Below are positions 18,124 through 28,016 of a stretch of 64,000 nucleotides of DNA, one piece after another; positions within the stretch are counted from its first letter, which is position 1, and every line of letters starts with the position of its first letter. The stretch spans positions 62,001-126,000 of the forward strand of contig CAJTDB010000004.1 in the NCBI GenBank assembly GCA_910574965.1, read 5' to 3'. The notes under the pieces are model-generated. The model was not told the origin of the DNA. It was given only the letters and a program-made list of their open reading frames with translations, and did not search any database. The DNA is from Lachnospiraceae bacterium (lineage in GTDB: Bacteria > Bacillota > Clostridia > Lachnospirales > Lachnospiraceae). Both the position numbers and the translations under genes were made by a program.

Positions 18124-19014
18124 ATGGCAGGTCTTCGAGAGATCCAAAGCCGGATCAAAAGCATCCAGGATACAAGGAAGATTACCAATGCCATGTATAT
18201 GATCTCTTCTACAAAGATGAAGAAGGCAAAGCAGGCGCTGGAAGCCACTGAGCCGTATTTCTATACGCTTCAGTCAACCATTGCCAGAATCCTGCGGCAT
18301 CTTCCGGAAATGGAGCATATGTATTTTGAAAAGCCGGAGGTCAAACGTACACGGATTGGTCTTCTAGTCATTACCGGAGACAAGGGACTTGCAGGCGCCT
18401 ACAATCACAACATCCTGAACCTGGCTCAGAAATTTCTGGACAATACAGAAAATCACGTAAAACTGTTCATAGTAGGAGAACTGGGACGGCAGTATTTTAC
18501 TTCCAGACATATTCCCATTGAGGAAAACTTCCGCTATACGGTTCAAAGTCCAAACTTTAACCGGGCCAGATGGATCAGTGAGAAGATCTTGGAACAGTAC
18601 CAGAACGGAGAGTTAGATGAAATTCATGTGATCTATACCCGTATGGAGAACAGTATGCAGAGCGTACCGGAAGATGAGAGGCTGCTTCCGATCAGAAGGC
18701 CTTGTCTGGCACACATTCCGGCAGATGTCTATCAGGAAGAATTTTTCATGATCCCGTCTCCGGAAGAGGCAGTGGATACGATTATTCCTAATTATATAAC
18801 AGGATTTATCTACGGAGCACTGGTTCAGGCATTCTATACGGTGCATAATGCAAGAATGATTGCCATGGAAGCGGCAACAAACAATGCAGATGAGCTGCTC
18901 CGTGATCTGAAGGTCATGTACAACCGTGCCAGACAGGCAGCCATCACACAGGAGATCACAGAAGTGTGCAGTGGAGCCAAGGCGCAGCGGGCCAAAAAGG
19001 ACGCACAGAAATAG
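18124..19014 (+). CDS. atpG: F1Fo ATP synthase subunit gamma
   Basis: A 296-residue central-stalk subunit. Both ends carry the conserved coiled-coil signatures: LREIQSRIKSIQDTRKITNAM at the start (residues 4-24) and the RQAAITQEITEVCSGAKA pattern near the C-terminus. The gene follows the delta-alpha stop by one base. A 290-base gap with tandem hairpin repeats follows before atpD, unlike the tight spacing of the rest of the operon. Confidence 0.94.
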   Translation: MAGLREIQSRIKSIQDTRKITNAMYMISSTKMKKAKQALEATEPYFYTLQSTIARILRHLPEMEHMYFEKPEVKRTRIGLLVITGDKGLAGAYNHNILNLAQKFLDNTENHVKLFIVGELGRQYFTSRHIPIEENFRYTVQSPNFNRARWISEKILEQYQNGELDEIHVIYTRMENSMQSVPEDERLLPIRRPCLAHIPADVYQEEFFMIPSPEEAVDTIIPNYITGFIYGALVQAFYTVHNARMIAMEAATNNADELLRDLKVMYNRARQAAITQEITEVCSGAKAQRAKKDAQK

Positions 19015-19032
19015 TTTATAGAATGGAATTAT

Positions 19033-20711
<1,679 letters not shown>

Positions 20712-20715
20712 GAAT

Positions 20716-21129
20716 ATGGCGACATTTCATCTGAAGATCATAACCAGCCGGAGGATCTTTTATAACGGAAACTGTCACACACTGATTATACCGGCATTGG
20801 ACGGAGAAAAGGCGGTCATGGCTCATCATGAGGAAATGATCATTGCTATTAAGCCTGGAGAAATGCGTCTGCGGTTTGAAGAGAACGGGGACTGGCAGTA
20901 TGCAGCTATCGGGCAGGGTTTCTGTCAGATTGCCAACAACCGGGCTACGCTTCTGGCAGACTTGATCGAACGTCCGGAAGAGGTGGACGCAAATCGGGCG
21001 AGGGAAGCGCTGGAAAGAGCCCAGGAGCGTATGCGTCAGAAGCAGAGCATACAGGAGTTCCATATGACTCAGGCGGCTATGGCGCGGGCGCTGGTGCGGC
21101 TGAAAGAGACGGAACGTTATATACAATAA
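20716..21129 (+). CDS. atpC: F1Fo ATP synthase subunit epsilon
   Basis: A 137-residue subunit: an N-terminal beta-sandwich (residues 1-85, FHLKIITSRRIFYNG) and a C-terminal two-helix region (about 90-137) that can regulate ATP hydrolysis in the family. It starts four bases after the beta stop and ends the operon ahead of a strong terminator. Confidence 0.92.
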   Translation: MATFHLKIITSRRIFYNGNCHTLIIPALDGEKAVMAHHEEMIIAIKPGEMRLRFEENGDWQYAAIGQGFCQIANNRATLLADLIERPEEVDANRAREALERAQERMRQKQSIQEFHMTQAAMARALVRLKETERYIQ

Positions 21130-21137
21130 GAACATGA

Positions 21138-21173
21138 GACCGGGGGTGCACAGGATACAGCCCCGGTTTTTTC
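21138..21173 (+). terminator. Terminator of the ATP synthase operon
   Basis: ACCGGGG at about 21139-21145 and CCCCGGT at 21161-21167 form the stem, followed by TTTTTT. Confidence 0.85.
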
Positions 21174-21191
21174 GACAAATGCTTCTGATAC

Positions 21192-21220
21192 TTGTCAGAT
21201 ATGACCGAATATGTTAAAAT
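21192..21220 (+). promoter_or_regulatory. Promoter of the LacI-type regulator
   Basis: TTGTCA at 21192-21197 and TAAAAT at 21215-21220 with a 17-base spacer; transcription would start near 21227, about 26 bases before the ATG at 21253. Confidence 0.65.
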
Positions 21221-21252
21221 TTCTACAAAAGGTATATGATGGGGGAAGAAGC

Positions 21253-22269
21253 ATGGTAACAATCAAAAATATGGCCGATATGCTGGGACTCAGCACCACA
21301 ACGGTATCCAATGTCATTCATGGCAAGACAAGCGAAGTTTCCCAGAAGACGGTAGCACGGGTGGAAAAGCTTCTGGAGGAATATGATTACGTTCCGAACA
21401 TCAGTGCCCGCAGTCTGACCCAGAATTGTTCCAGAATTATCGGTGTAGCTATGAAATGTCGGAAAGATAAATATGAAAATATGATTGCAGATCCTTTTTT
21501 CGGGGAACTGTTAGGGGCCATTGAGGCGGAAGTCCGTGCCAGAGGATATTATATTATGATCTATACGGCAGACGATATCCGGGAGATCCTCAGAAATGTG
21601 CTGACCTGGAATGTGGACGGACTCATTCTGATCGGAATGCTTCACGATGATTTTGTACAGGTGAAGAGCCGCTATAAAAAGCCCATGGTCCTGATCGACA
21701 GTTATGCGCCAAGAGAAGTAATGAAGTATGTGAATATCGGTTTGGATGATGAGCGCGGGGCATATGAAATGACGAGCTATCTTCTGGAGCAGGGGCACAC
21801 GGCTATTGCTTTCCTGGCGGATAATATGGAAGGAGTAGATTATGTTCGCTATAAAGGGCATCAGAAAGCCATGGAGGACCATGGACAGAGGACTCAGGAA
21901 AAGGATCTGATTATCATTCGTCCGGGAATGATGGAACAGGAATCCAGCCTGCGGGAGATCTGGGAGATGTCTAAGGACTATACGGCATTTATGTGCTGTT
22001 CGGATTATTACGCGGTGATGCTGATGAATTATCTAAGCGATCATGGTGTACGAATACCGGAAGACTTGTCCATGACCGGCTTTGATGATAATCTTATGTC
22101 CAGAATCGTTCGGCCGGCTCTTACGACGGTCCGGCAGGATGTGACGCAGAAAGGAAAGCTTTCTGTAGAATATCTGCTGGGTATGATTCAGGAAACAGAG
22201 CCGCCGGAGTGGAATGTCCGTCTGCCGGTGGAGCTGGTGATCCGCGGCAGCGTTCGGAAAATTGGATAA
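21253..22269 (+). CDS. LacI/GalR-family transcriptional regulator
   Basis: A 338-residue repressor. The helix-turn-helix is at the extreme N-terminus (IKNMADMLGLSTTTVSNVIHGK, residues about 3-24), with the hinge helix near 50-58 and a periplasmic-binding-protein-like effector domain to the end (CSDYYAVMLMNYL, STDTGFDDN-like region). The ATG at 21253 follows GGGGGAAG; upstream codons do not fit the family. It lies just ahead of the sugar ABC operon, whose promoter is flanked by two near-palindromic operator-like sequences, so it most likely controls that operon. The effector is probably a glucan-derived sugar. Confidence 0.9.
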   Translation: MVTIKNMADMLGLSTTTVSNVIHGKTSEVSQKTVARVEKLLEEYDYVPNISARSLTQNCSRIIGVAMKCRKDKYENMIADPFFGELLGAIEAEVRARGYYIMIYTADDIREILRNVLTWNVDGLILIGMLHDDFVQVKSRYKKPMVLIDSYAPREVMKYVNIGLDDERGAYEMTSYLLEQGHTAIAFLADNMEGVDYVRYKGHQKAMEDHGQRTQEKDLIIIRPGMMEQESSLREIWEMSKDYTAFMCCSDYYAVMLMNYLSDHGVRIPEDLSMTGFDDNLMSRIVRPALTTVRQDVTQKGKLSVEYLLGMIQETEPPEWNVRLPVELVIRGSVRKIG

Positions 22270-22282
22270 AGGAATCTGTACA

Positions 22283-22316
22283 GGGGTACCGCAAAATGTG
22301 GTGCTCCTTTTTTTGT
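22283..22316 (+). terminator. Terminator after the LacI-type gene
   Basis: GGGGTACCGC at 22283-22292 pairs with GTGGTGCTCC at 22298-22307 with wobble positions, followed by TTTTTTT. Confidence 0.7.
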
Positions 22317-22403
22317 AAAAAAATATACGGTCAATCTGACGAAACCATAGGACATATGTTCGCAGATAGCACAAAGGAATGAAAAAAAATACAAAAAATA
22401 CAG

Positions 22404-22480
22404 TCCTTATGGGCAAAAGGTATTGCCATTTGGTAAAATTGATGGTAAAATACAATACATAGACCTTATGCGCAAAAGGT
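22404..22480 (+). promoter_or_regulatory. Sugar-transporter promoter flanked by two LacI-type operators
   Basis: The promoter is TTGCCA (22423-22428), 17 bases, TAAAAT (22446-22451). Operator 2, ACCTTATGCGCAAAAGGT (22463-22480), is a near-perfect palindrome with a central TGCGCA, as LacI-family sites often have, and covers the transcription start region. Operator 1, TCCTTATGGGCAAAAGGT (22404-22421), touches the -35 box. The centres are 59 bases apart. The adjacent LacI-type protein is the obvious candidate ligand. Confidence 0.75.
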
Positions 22481-22524
22481 AATTTAAAAGAAGGTGTCAT
22501 ACAACACATTATAAGGAGGAAACA

Positions 22525-23880
22525 ATGAAAAGAAAAGTAATTGCGGTACTGTTAGCATCAATGATGGCATTCGGACTGGCAGCGTGTGGTGGTTCAAACG
22601 GAGGAAATTCTGACGCAGGTACGTCAGGCGACGCAGCAGGCGACACCACAGAGAGCGGAACTTCTGAGGGGAGCACTTCCGCATCTGGTGATACGATTCG
22701 TTTGGTCAATGGTAAAATTGAGATCGATGCACAGTTAAAGAAGCTGGCAGAGATGTACAAGGAGGAGACCGGTGTTACTGTAGAGATCGAATCTATGGGC
22801 GGCGGAATTGATATCCAGGGTACCCTGAAGGGTTACTATCAGGCAGGCAATATGCCGGATATCTTTGTAAACGGCGGTGCTACAGACTTCGGCAACTGGG
22901 AAGGTATGCTGGAGGATATGAGCGGCGAGAAATGGGCTTCTGATACGGACGCAGCCTATGTAGATGAACAGTACGGGACGATCGGTTTCCCTTATACAGT
23001 AGAAGCAGTTGGTCTGGCTTACAATGCGGACATCCTTGCAAAAGCAGAGATCGATCCGGCAACGCTGACTGGACCGGATGCAATCAAAGCAGCATTTGAG
23101 ACACTGGAGGCAAAGAAAGCAGATCTTGGCATCGACGCAGTGGTTGGCTATTGTGCAGAGGCAACAAACCTGTACTGGTCCACTGGAAACCATGTATTTG
23201 CAAACTATATCGACGGCGGTCTGAAACGTGAAGATACGACTTACATCGATATGCTGAATGACGGCGGAAAACTGGATGAAGCACGTCTTACAGACTTTGC
23301 GAACTTTGTGGCACTTCTGAATCAGTATTCTGATCCGGCACTTCTGGTATCCGGTACATACGATCAGCAGATCCTGAACTTTGCATCGGGCAAATATGCA
23401 TTTGTCACCCAGGGTTCCTGGATTGGTGCAACCATGACAACAACAGACGCAGAAGCTTATTCTGCAGCAGGCAACTTCAAAGTTGGTATGATTCCCTACG
23501 CGTTCCAGGATGGTATGGATACGATCCTGACCAATTCTCCGTCCTGGTGGGCAGTGTTCTCTGAGGGCAACAAAGATGCAGCGAAAGCATTCCTGCAGTG
23601 GTGTTCCGAGGATAAAGCACAGCAGGTACTTGTAGAAGAAGCAGGCTTTATCAGCCCATACAAATCCTGTACTTATGTAGCATCTGATCCTTTCGCTCAG
23701 ACAATCATTGATTATCAGACCGCAGGCAAGACTTCCGCTTGGCATTGGCTTGGTATGAAAGAAGGTCTGGCTCAGAACTATACTGGTCAGGTGTTCAACG
23801 ATTTCGCAGCAGGCAGACTGGATGCGGCTGGCTTTGTAAAGACCATGCAGCAGGTAGTTCAGGCGTGCTATGCAAACTGA
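22525..23880 (+). CDS. ABC transporter extracellular sugar-binding lipoprotein
   Basis: A 451-residue solute-binding protein. It has a lipoprotein signal with lipobox LAAC and lipidated C21, then a low-complexity Gly/Ser/Asp/Thr linker (22-58), then a family-1 binding fold beginning IRLVNGKIEIDAQLKK. Aromatic residues such as those in TNLYWSTGNH and TSAWHWLG fit a carbohydrate-binding cleft. It is the first gene of the transporter operon under the two operators. A terminator directly after it probably makes it more abundant than the permeases. Substrate inferred as malto-oligosaccharide from the neighbouring GH13 and MalQ genes. Confidence 0.9.
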   Translation: MKRKVIAVLLASMMAFGLAACGGSNGGNSDAGTSGDAAGDTTESGTSEGSTSASGDTIRLVNGKIEIDAQLKKLAEMYKEETGVTVEIESMGGGIDIQGTLKGYYQAGNMPDIFVNGGATDFGNWEGMLEDMSGEKWASDTDAAYVDEQYGTIGFPYTVEAVGLAYNADILAKAEIDPATLTGPDAIKAAFETLEAKKADLGIDAVVGYCAEATNLYWSTGNHVFANYIDGGLKREDTTYIDMLNDGGKLDEARLTDFANFVALLNQYSDPALLVSGTYDQQILNFASGKYAFVTQGSWIGATMTTTDAEAYSAAGNFKVGMIPYAFQDGMDTILTNSPSWWAVFSEGNKDAAKAFLQWCSEDKAQQVLVEEAGFISPYKSCTYVASDPFAQTIIDYQTAGKTSAWHWLGMKEGLAQNYTGQVFNDFAAGRLDAAGFVKTMQQVVQACYAN

Positions 23881-23920
23881 TGATTTCTGAAAACAAAATA
23901 TAAGAATACATCAATGGACA

Positions 23921-23960
23921 GACTGGACGGCGGGTCATTGCCGCCGCCCAGTCTTTTTTA
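23921..23960 (+). terminator. Intra-operon terminator between binding protein and permeases
   Basis: GACTGG-A-CGGCGG (23921-23933) pairs with CCGCCG-C-CCAGTC (23941-23953) around a short loop, followed by TTTTTT. No separate promoter was recognised before the permease gene, so this probably acts as a partial terminator. Confidence 0.85.
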
Positions 23961-23996
23961 AAAAATAAATTCTGTCCAAGAGAGAGGGGTTGTAAT

Positions 23997-25064
23997 ATGT
24001 CTGAAAACTCAACGAGCAGAAAAATGCTGTCTCTTGCTCTTCTGATCGCCGGTGCGGCAGGTCTGGCGGCAGCTTTATTTATGGATTTCAGCGGCAGCGG
24101 AAGTCCCGTCAGAGGTCCTCTGCTGATCCTTGGTGCAGTCGTCTTTTTATTCGGACTGTACCTGTTTCCAACAGTGGAGCATCATCGCAGCATCATTAAT
24201 TTCATTTTCCTGTTTCCGCTGCTCTTTACCTTTGCAGTTACGGTAATCATTCCGCTGCTTCTCGGTGTTTTCTATTCATTTACAGACTGGAACGGGATTA
24301 AGTTCAACCAGTTTGTCGGCTTCAGCAATTATACGTCTATGTTTAAAGATCCGGCGTTTATCTGGTCCATCCTGCTTACTTTCCTGTTTGTAGTATTCAA
24401 TATCATACTGGTTAATCTAGTAGGGTTTTCGCTGGCGCTTCTTTGTACCAGCAAGCTGAAGGGCGTGAATTTCTTCCGTGCCTCCTATTTCCTTCCAAAC
24501 CTTATCGGCGGTATCGTGCTTGGCTATATCTGGCAGTTTGCATTTAACAATGTGCTGGTTCAGATTACGGCTAAAACTATGGGAATGCAAAGTTCCATCC
24601 TGTCAGCCACGAATACGGCCTTTGCGGCTATTATTGTCGTTTATGTCTGGCAGTATGCCGGGTATATTATGCTGATTTACGTAACGGGACTGACGACAGT
24701 GCCAAAAGACGTGTTAGAAGCGTCCCAGATCGACGGCGCCAATGCCTTTACGACATTGATGAAGATCAAGATTCCCATGATCGCATCTACGATCACCATT
24801 TGTACTTTCCTGACGCTGACTTCTGCGTTTAAACAGTTTGATGTCAATATGGCATTGACCAATGGTACCGGTTCTGTGGCAGACTTTATGGGAAGCTATC
24901 TGACCAACGGTACCCAGATGCTTGCACTGAACATTTACAATACAGCTATTTCCAAGAACAGCTATGCTCTTGGGCAGGCAAAGGCTGTCTTCTTCTTTAT
25001 CGTGCTGGCATGTGTATCCATTATCCAGGTTCGTATTTCTAACAGCAAGGAGGTGGAGATGTAA
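23997..25064 (+). CDS. Sugar ABC transporter permease, MalF/UgpA type
   Basis: A 355-residue membrane protein with about eight helices: two extra N-terminal helices (residues about 10-30 and 40-58), then the usual six-helix core. The ATPase-contact EAA loop is EASQIDGANAFTTLMKIKIP near 242-261. It works with the next permease and the MsmX-like ATPase to import the sugar captured by the upstream lipoprotein. The next gene's ATG overlaps its stop by one base. Confidence 0.9.
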   Translation: MSENSTSRKMLSLALLIAGAAGLAAALFMDFSGSGSPVRGPLLILGAVVFLFGLYLFPTVEHHRSIINFIFLFPLLFTFAVTVIIPLLLGVFYSFTDWNGIKFNQFVGFSNYTSMFKDPAFIWSILLTFLFVVFNIILVNLVGFSLALLCTSKLKGVNFFRASYFLPNLIGGIVLGYIWQFAFNNVLVQITAKTMGMQSSILSATNTAFAAIIVVYVWQYAGYIMLIYVTGLTTVPKDVLEASQIDGANAFTTLMKIKIPMIASTITICTFLTLTSAFKQFDVNMALTNGTGSVADFMGSYLTNGTQMLALNIYNTAISKNSYALGQAKAVFFFIVLACVSIIQVRISNSKEVEM

Positions 25065-25924
25065 TGGAAATGAAGAAATCCAGAAAAATCATCCTTACAG
25101 TTGTCGGTATTATTGTAGCAATCTATACGTTGTTTCCGTTCTATCTGGTTGTAATGAACACCTTTAAGAATGCGAACAACATTGTAGCAGACCCGGTAGG
25201 TTTCGGCGGTGTCAGCGTCTCTCAGCTTATGGCAAACCTTTCGGCCGTGGTCAATAACTCCAACTTTAATTTCTGGTATGCGTTCGGCACATCGGCAGTT
25301 ATTACCATTCTTTCCTTAGTCCTTCTGGCTCTGTTCGGAGGTATGGCGGCATGGGTCATCTGCCGGAACAAGACCAAATGGTCCACCGTGATTTATATGA
25401 CTTTTATTGCATCTATGATTATTCCGTTCCAGGTTGTTATGCTGCCGCTGATTTCTACCTTCCGTGATGTGGGACAGTTTGTGGGACTTTCTCTTCTGCA
25501 GTCCATCCCCGGCATCGTGTTCGCTTATTGTGGATTCGGCGGTGCGATGACCGTATTTATCCTGACCGGATTTATCAAAGGTATTCCTTATGAGCTGGAA
25601 GAAGCGGCTGCTATTGACGGCTGTTCTCCGGAGGGAACATTTTTCCGGATTATTTTCCCGCTGCTGGCACCGGTTATTACGACGGTTACCATCTTAAACG
25701 GAATGTGGATCTGGAATGACTATCTGCTGCCGTCCCTGATGCTGGGACAGAACGGAAAGGTAAAAACGCTTCCGGTGGCAGTGCAGGCATTCGTAGGCTC
25801 TTATGTAAAACAGTGGGATCTGATCCTGACGGCAGCGCTGCTGGCGATTATCCCCATGGTTATCATCTTCATCGTTGCTCAGAAACAGATTATGAATGGA
25901 ATGGTGGAAGGCGCTATCAAATAA
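25064..25924 (+). CDS. Sugar ABC transporter permease, MalG/UgpE type
   Basis: A 286-residue permease with six predicted helices and the EAA loop EEAAAIDGCSPEGTFFRIIF near 184-203. AAGGAGGTG inside the previous gene's end drives coupled translation. It is the second membrane component of the carbohydrate importer. Confidence 0.92.
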   Translation: MEMKKSRKIILTVVGIIVAIYTLFPFYLVVMNTFKNANNIVADPVGFGGVSVSQLMANLSAVVNNSNFNFWYAFGTSAVITILSLVLLALFGGMAAWVICRNKTKWSTVIYMTFIASMIIPFQVVMLPLISTFRDVGQFVGLSLLQSIPGIVFAYCGFGGAMTVFILTGFIKGIPYELEEAAAIDGCSPEGTFFRIIFPLLAPVITTVTILNGMWIWNDYLLPSLMLGQNGKVKTLPVAVQAFVGSYVKQWDLILTAALLAIIPMVIIFIVAQKQIMNGMVEGAIK

Positions 25925-25953
25925 GTATTTCTTCTTTCTGAAAGGCGGTTGCT

Positions 25954-26730
25954 ATGAACCTGTTTGATATGAACGGCCCTCTGATGAACGCACTTCGGAA
26001 GCTGGCGAACATCTTTTTGTGCAATATTATGTTCTGCCTTTTTTCCCTGCCGGTTATTACGGCTGGGGCTTCCCTTGCAGCTTTGTATGCCTGTATACAG
26101 GCAGTTCTGACAGACGATGAGGATGATGTAATCGTAAAACAGTTCTGGAATGCTTTCCGGCAGAATTTTGCACAAGCGACGGTGATCTGGCTTTTCTGTC
26201 TTCTGGCATTCGTATTTCTGGGCATCTATCATCTGATTGTTTTCAGTATGGGCGGAGTGCTTGGAAAGGTATACAGGATCAGTTTTTTTCTTATGTGCAT
26301 CCTGTTTCTGTTTGGGTTTCAGTACCTGTTCCCCCTGCAGGCCAGGTATAAGAATAAGGTTATGGATACTTTGAAAAATGCATGGCTTCTCAGCATTGCT
26401 GCCCTGCCCTGGACGCTTCTCAGTATTCTGCTTACGATGTTCGCGGTCTATATCTCCTTCTTTATGGATCCGAAGGGAGTAAATCTTGCCGTATTCTTAT
26501 GGGGAACGATCGGATTCGGCCTGGTCGCCTACCTGAACAGTTATCTTTTTTTCAGGGCTTTTCGTTTGATTGACCCTGAGAAAATGGAAGTGAAGACACA
26601 TACCGTTCCAAAAGAGGCATTGTTTATTGATGAAGAACACAGGACCACAGAGGTTCTGTATCAGGAGAGCAGCTATTCCAACCCGGATTGGAATCGTCAG
26701 AGTTATCCGGGAGGAGGGAAAAGAAGATAA
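25954..26730 (+). CDS. DUF624 (YesL-like) membrane protein
   Basis: A 258-residue membrane protein with about five hydrophobic helices (near 20-45, 75-95, 105-125, 145-170, 180-205) and a soluble C-terminal tail. The start NLFDMNGPLMNALRKLANIF is typical of DUF624. Such genes commonly lie with carbohydrate ABC permeases in Firmicutes; their function is unknown. It sits between the permeases and the ATPase with short gaps, so it is in the same operon. Confidence 0.85.
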   Translation: MNLFDMNGPLMNALRKLANIFLCNIMFCLFSLPVITAGASLAALYACIQAVLTDDEDDVIVKQFWNAFRQNFAQATVIWLFCLLAFVFLGIYHLIVFSMGGVLGKVYRISFFLMCILFLFGFQYLFPLQARYKNKVMDTLKNAWLLSIAALPWTLLSILLTMFAVYISFFMDPKGVNLAVFLWGTIGFGLVAYLNSYLFFRAFRLIDPEKMEVKTHTVPKEALFIDEEHRTTEVLYQESSYSNPDWNRQSYPGGGKRR

Positions 26731-26751
26731 TTTGAGTTTGGAGGAAATATT

Positions 26752-27852
26752 ATGGCTTCGATTCGTTTTAAAAATGTAACAAAAACTTATCCAGGCGCAA
26801 GTTCACCGGTCGTTCCGAATCTGAATCTGGATATTAAAGATAAAGAGTTTATTATCCTGGTAGGGCCGTCCGGCTGCGGAAAATCTACAACGCTGCGTAT
26901 GATCGCAGGTCTTGAGACGGTATCCGAGGGAGAATTATATATTGGTGACCGGGTTGTGAACAAGGTTCCGCCGAAGGATCGTGAGATCGCAATGGTCTTC
27001 CAGAATTATGCGCTGTATCCGCATATGAATGTATACAAAAATATTGCTTTTGGTCTGAATCTTCGCAAGGAAGACAAAAATGAAATCGACCGCCGGGTAC
27101 ATGAGGCGGCTAAGATTCTTGACCTGGAACATCTGCTGGAGCGCAAACCAAAAGAGCTTTCCGGCGGCCAGAGACAGCGTGTGGCACTGGGACGTGCCAT
27201 GGTCCGCAATCCTGCGGTATTCCTTTTGGATGAGCCTTTGTCCAACTTGGACGCAAAGCTTCGGGCAACCATGAGAACGGAGATTGCCCGTCTGCATCAA
27301 AGACTGGATACGACCTTTGTCTATGTCACTCACGACCAGACAGAGGCTATGACCATGGGTGACCGCATCGTGGTTATGAAGGACGGAATCGTACAGCAGT
27401 TCGATACCCCTCAGGTGCTGTATGACACACCGGTCAATCTGTTTGTGGCCGGATTTATCGGAAGTCCGCAGATGAATTTTATCGACACAGTCATTCAGAA
27501 GGAAAATGATAAACTGTATGCTGTAGCAGGAAAGAACAAGCTGGCAATTCCGAAATTTAAATGGGAGGCACTGGCTCCGTATGTGTCCAAAACCGTAGTG
27601 ATGGGCTTCCGTCCGGAGGATTTCCTCACAGAAGACAAGCGGACAAAGGACAACAGTATGTCTGTTGAGATGAGCTTTAGCGAGCTGCTGGGTGCAGATT
27701 ACAATCTGTATATGTACTTGGGAGAAACCCGCATGACGGTAAAAATCCCGGCTACAGGCAAACGTCCGGAGAAAGGACCTTATGAGATTGCTGCCAATAT
27801 GGAAAAAGCGCATTTCTTTGACCCGGACAGCGAAAAGGCGATTACTCATTAA
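26752..27852 (+). CDS. Sugar ABC transporter ATP-binding protein, MsmX/UgpC type
   Basis: A 366-residue ATPase. Walker A GPSGCGKST near 38-46, signature LSGGQRQR near 134-141, Walker B AVFLLDEPLSNLDA near 153-166, H-loop VTHDQTEAM. The C-terminal third (about 240-366) is the OB-fold regulatory domain of the MalK/MsmX subfamily. It energises the importer encoded just upstream; in Firmicutes such ATPases often serve several sugar importers. Confidence 0.93.
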   Translation: MASIRFKNVTKTYPGASSPVVPNLNLDIKDKEFIILVGPSGCGKSTTLRMIAGLETVSEGELYIGDRVVNKVPPKDREIAMVFQNYALYPHMNVYKNIAFGLNLRKEDKNEIDRRVHEAAKILDLEHLLERKPKELSGGQRQRVALGRAMVRNPAVFLLDEPLSNLDAKLRATMRTEIARLHQRLDTTFVYVTHDQTEAMTMGDRIVVMKDGIVQQFDTPQVLYDTPVNLFVAGFIGSPQMNFIDTVIQKENDKLYAVAGKNKLAIPKFKWEALAPYVSKTVVMGFRPEDFLTEDKRTKDNSMSVEMSFSELLGADYNLYMYLGETRMTVKIPATGKRPEKGPYEIAANMEKAHFFDPDSEKAITH

Positions 27853-27867
27853 AAACAGAGATGAAAA

Positions 27868-28001
27868 ACAGCATTTCAGGGCGAAATGCGGAACTATAAA
27901 ACAGCAATTCGCTCTGAAATGCCGGAAAGATTTTATGGCACGAAGTGACAGAAAATCTTTCCAGACAAGGGGCATTTCAGGGCGAAATGCGGAACTATAA
28001 T
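27868..28001 (+). repeat. Hairpin repeat element (short and long form) upstream of the GH13 gene
   Basis: A short form has GCATTTC (27871-27877) pairing with GAAATGC (27883-27889), then GGAACTATAA. A long form follows. Its outer arm GCAATTCGCTCTGAAATGCC (27904-27923) matches the complement of 27971-27990 at 18 of 20 positions. Its inner arm GGAAAGATTTTATGGCAC (27924-27941) matches the complement of 27945-27962 at about 16 of 18. It ends ATGCGGAACTATAAT immediately before AGGAGG. Layout and terminal motif match the atpG-atpD repeats. Confidence 0.85.
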
Positions 28002-28016
28002 AGGAGGACTTTAAAA

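Noticed and set aside
27945-28016. N-terminal extension of the GH13 protein
   Set aside because: It falls in the hairpin repeat and has no ribosome site; AGGAGG directs the TTG at 28017.
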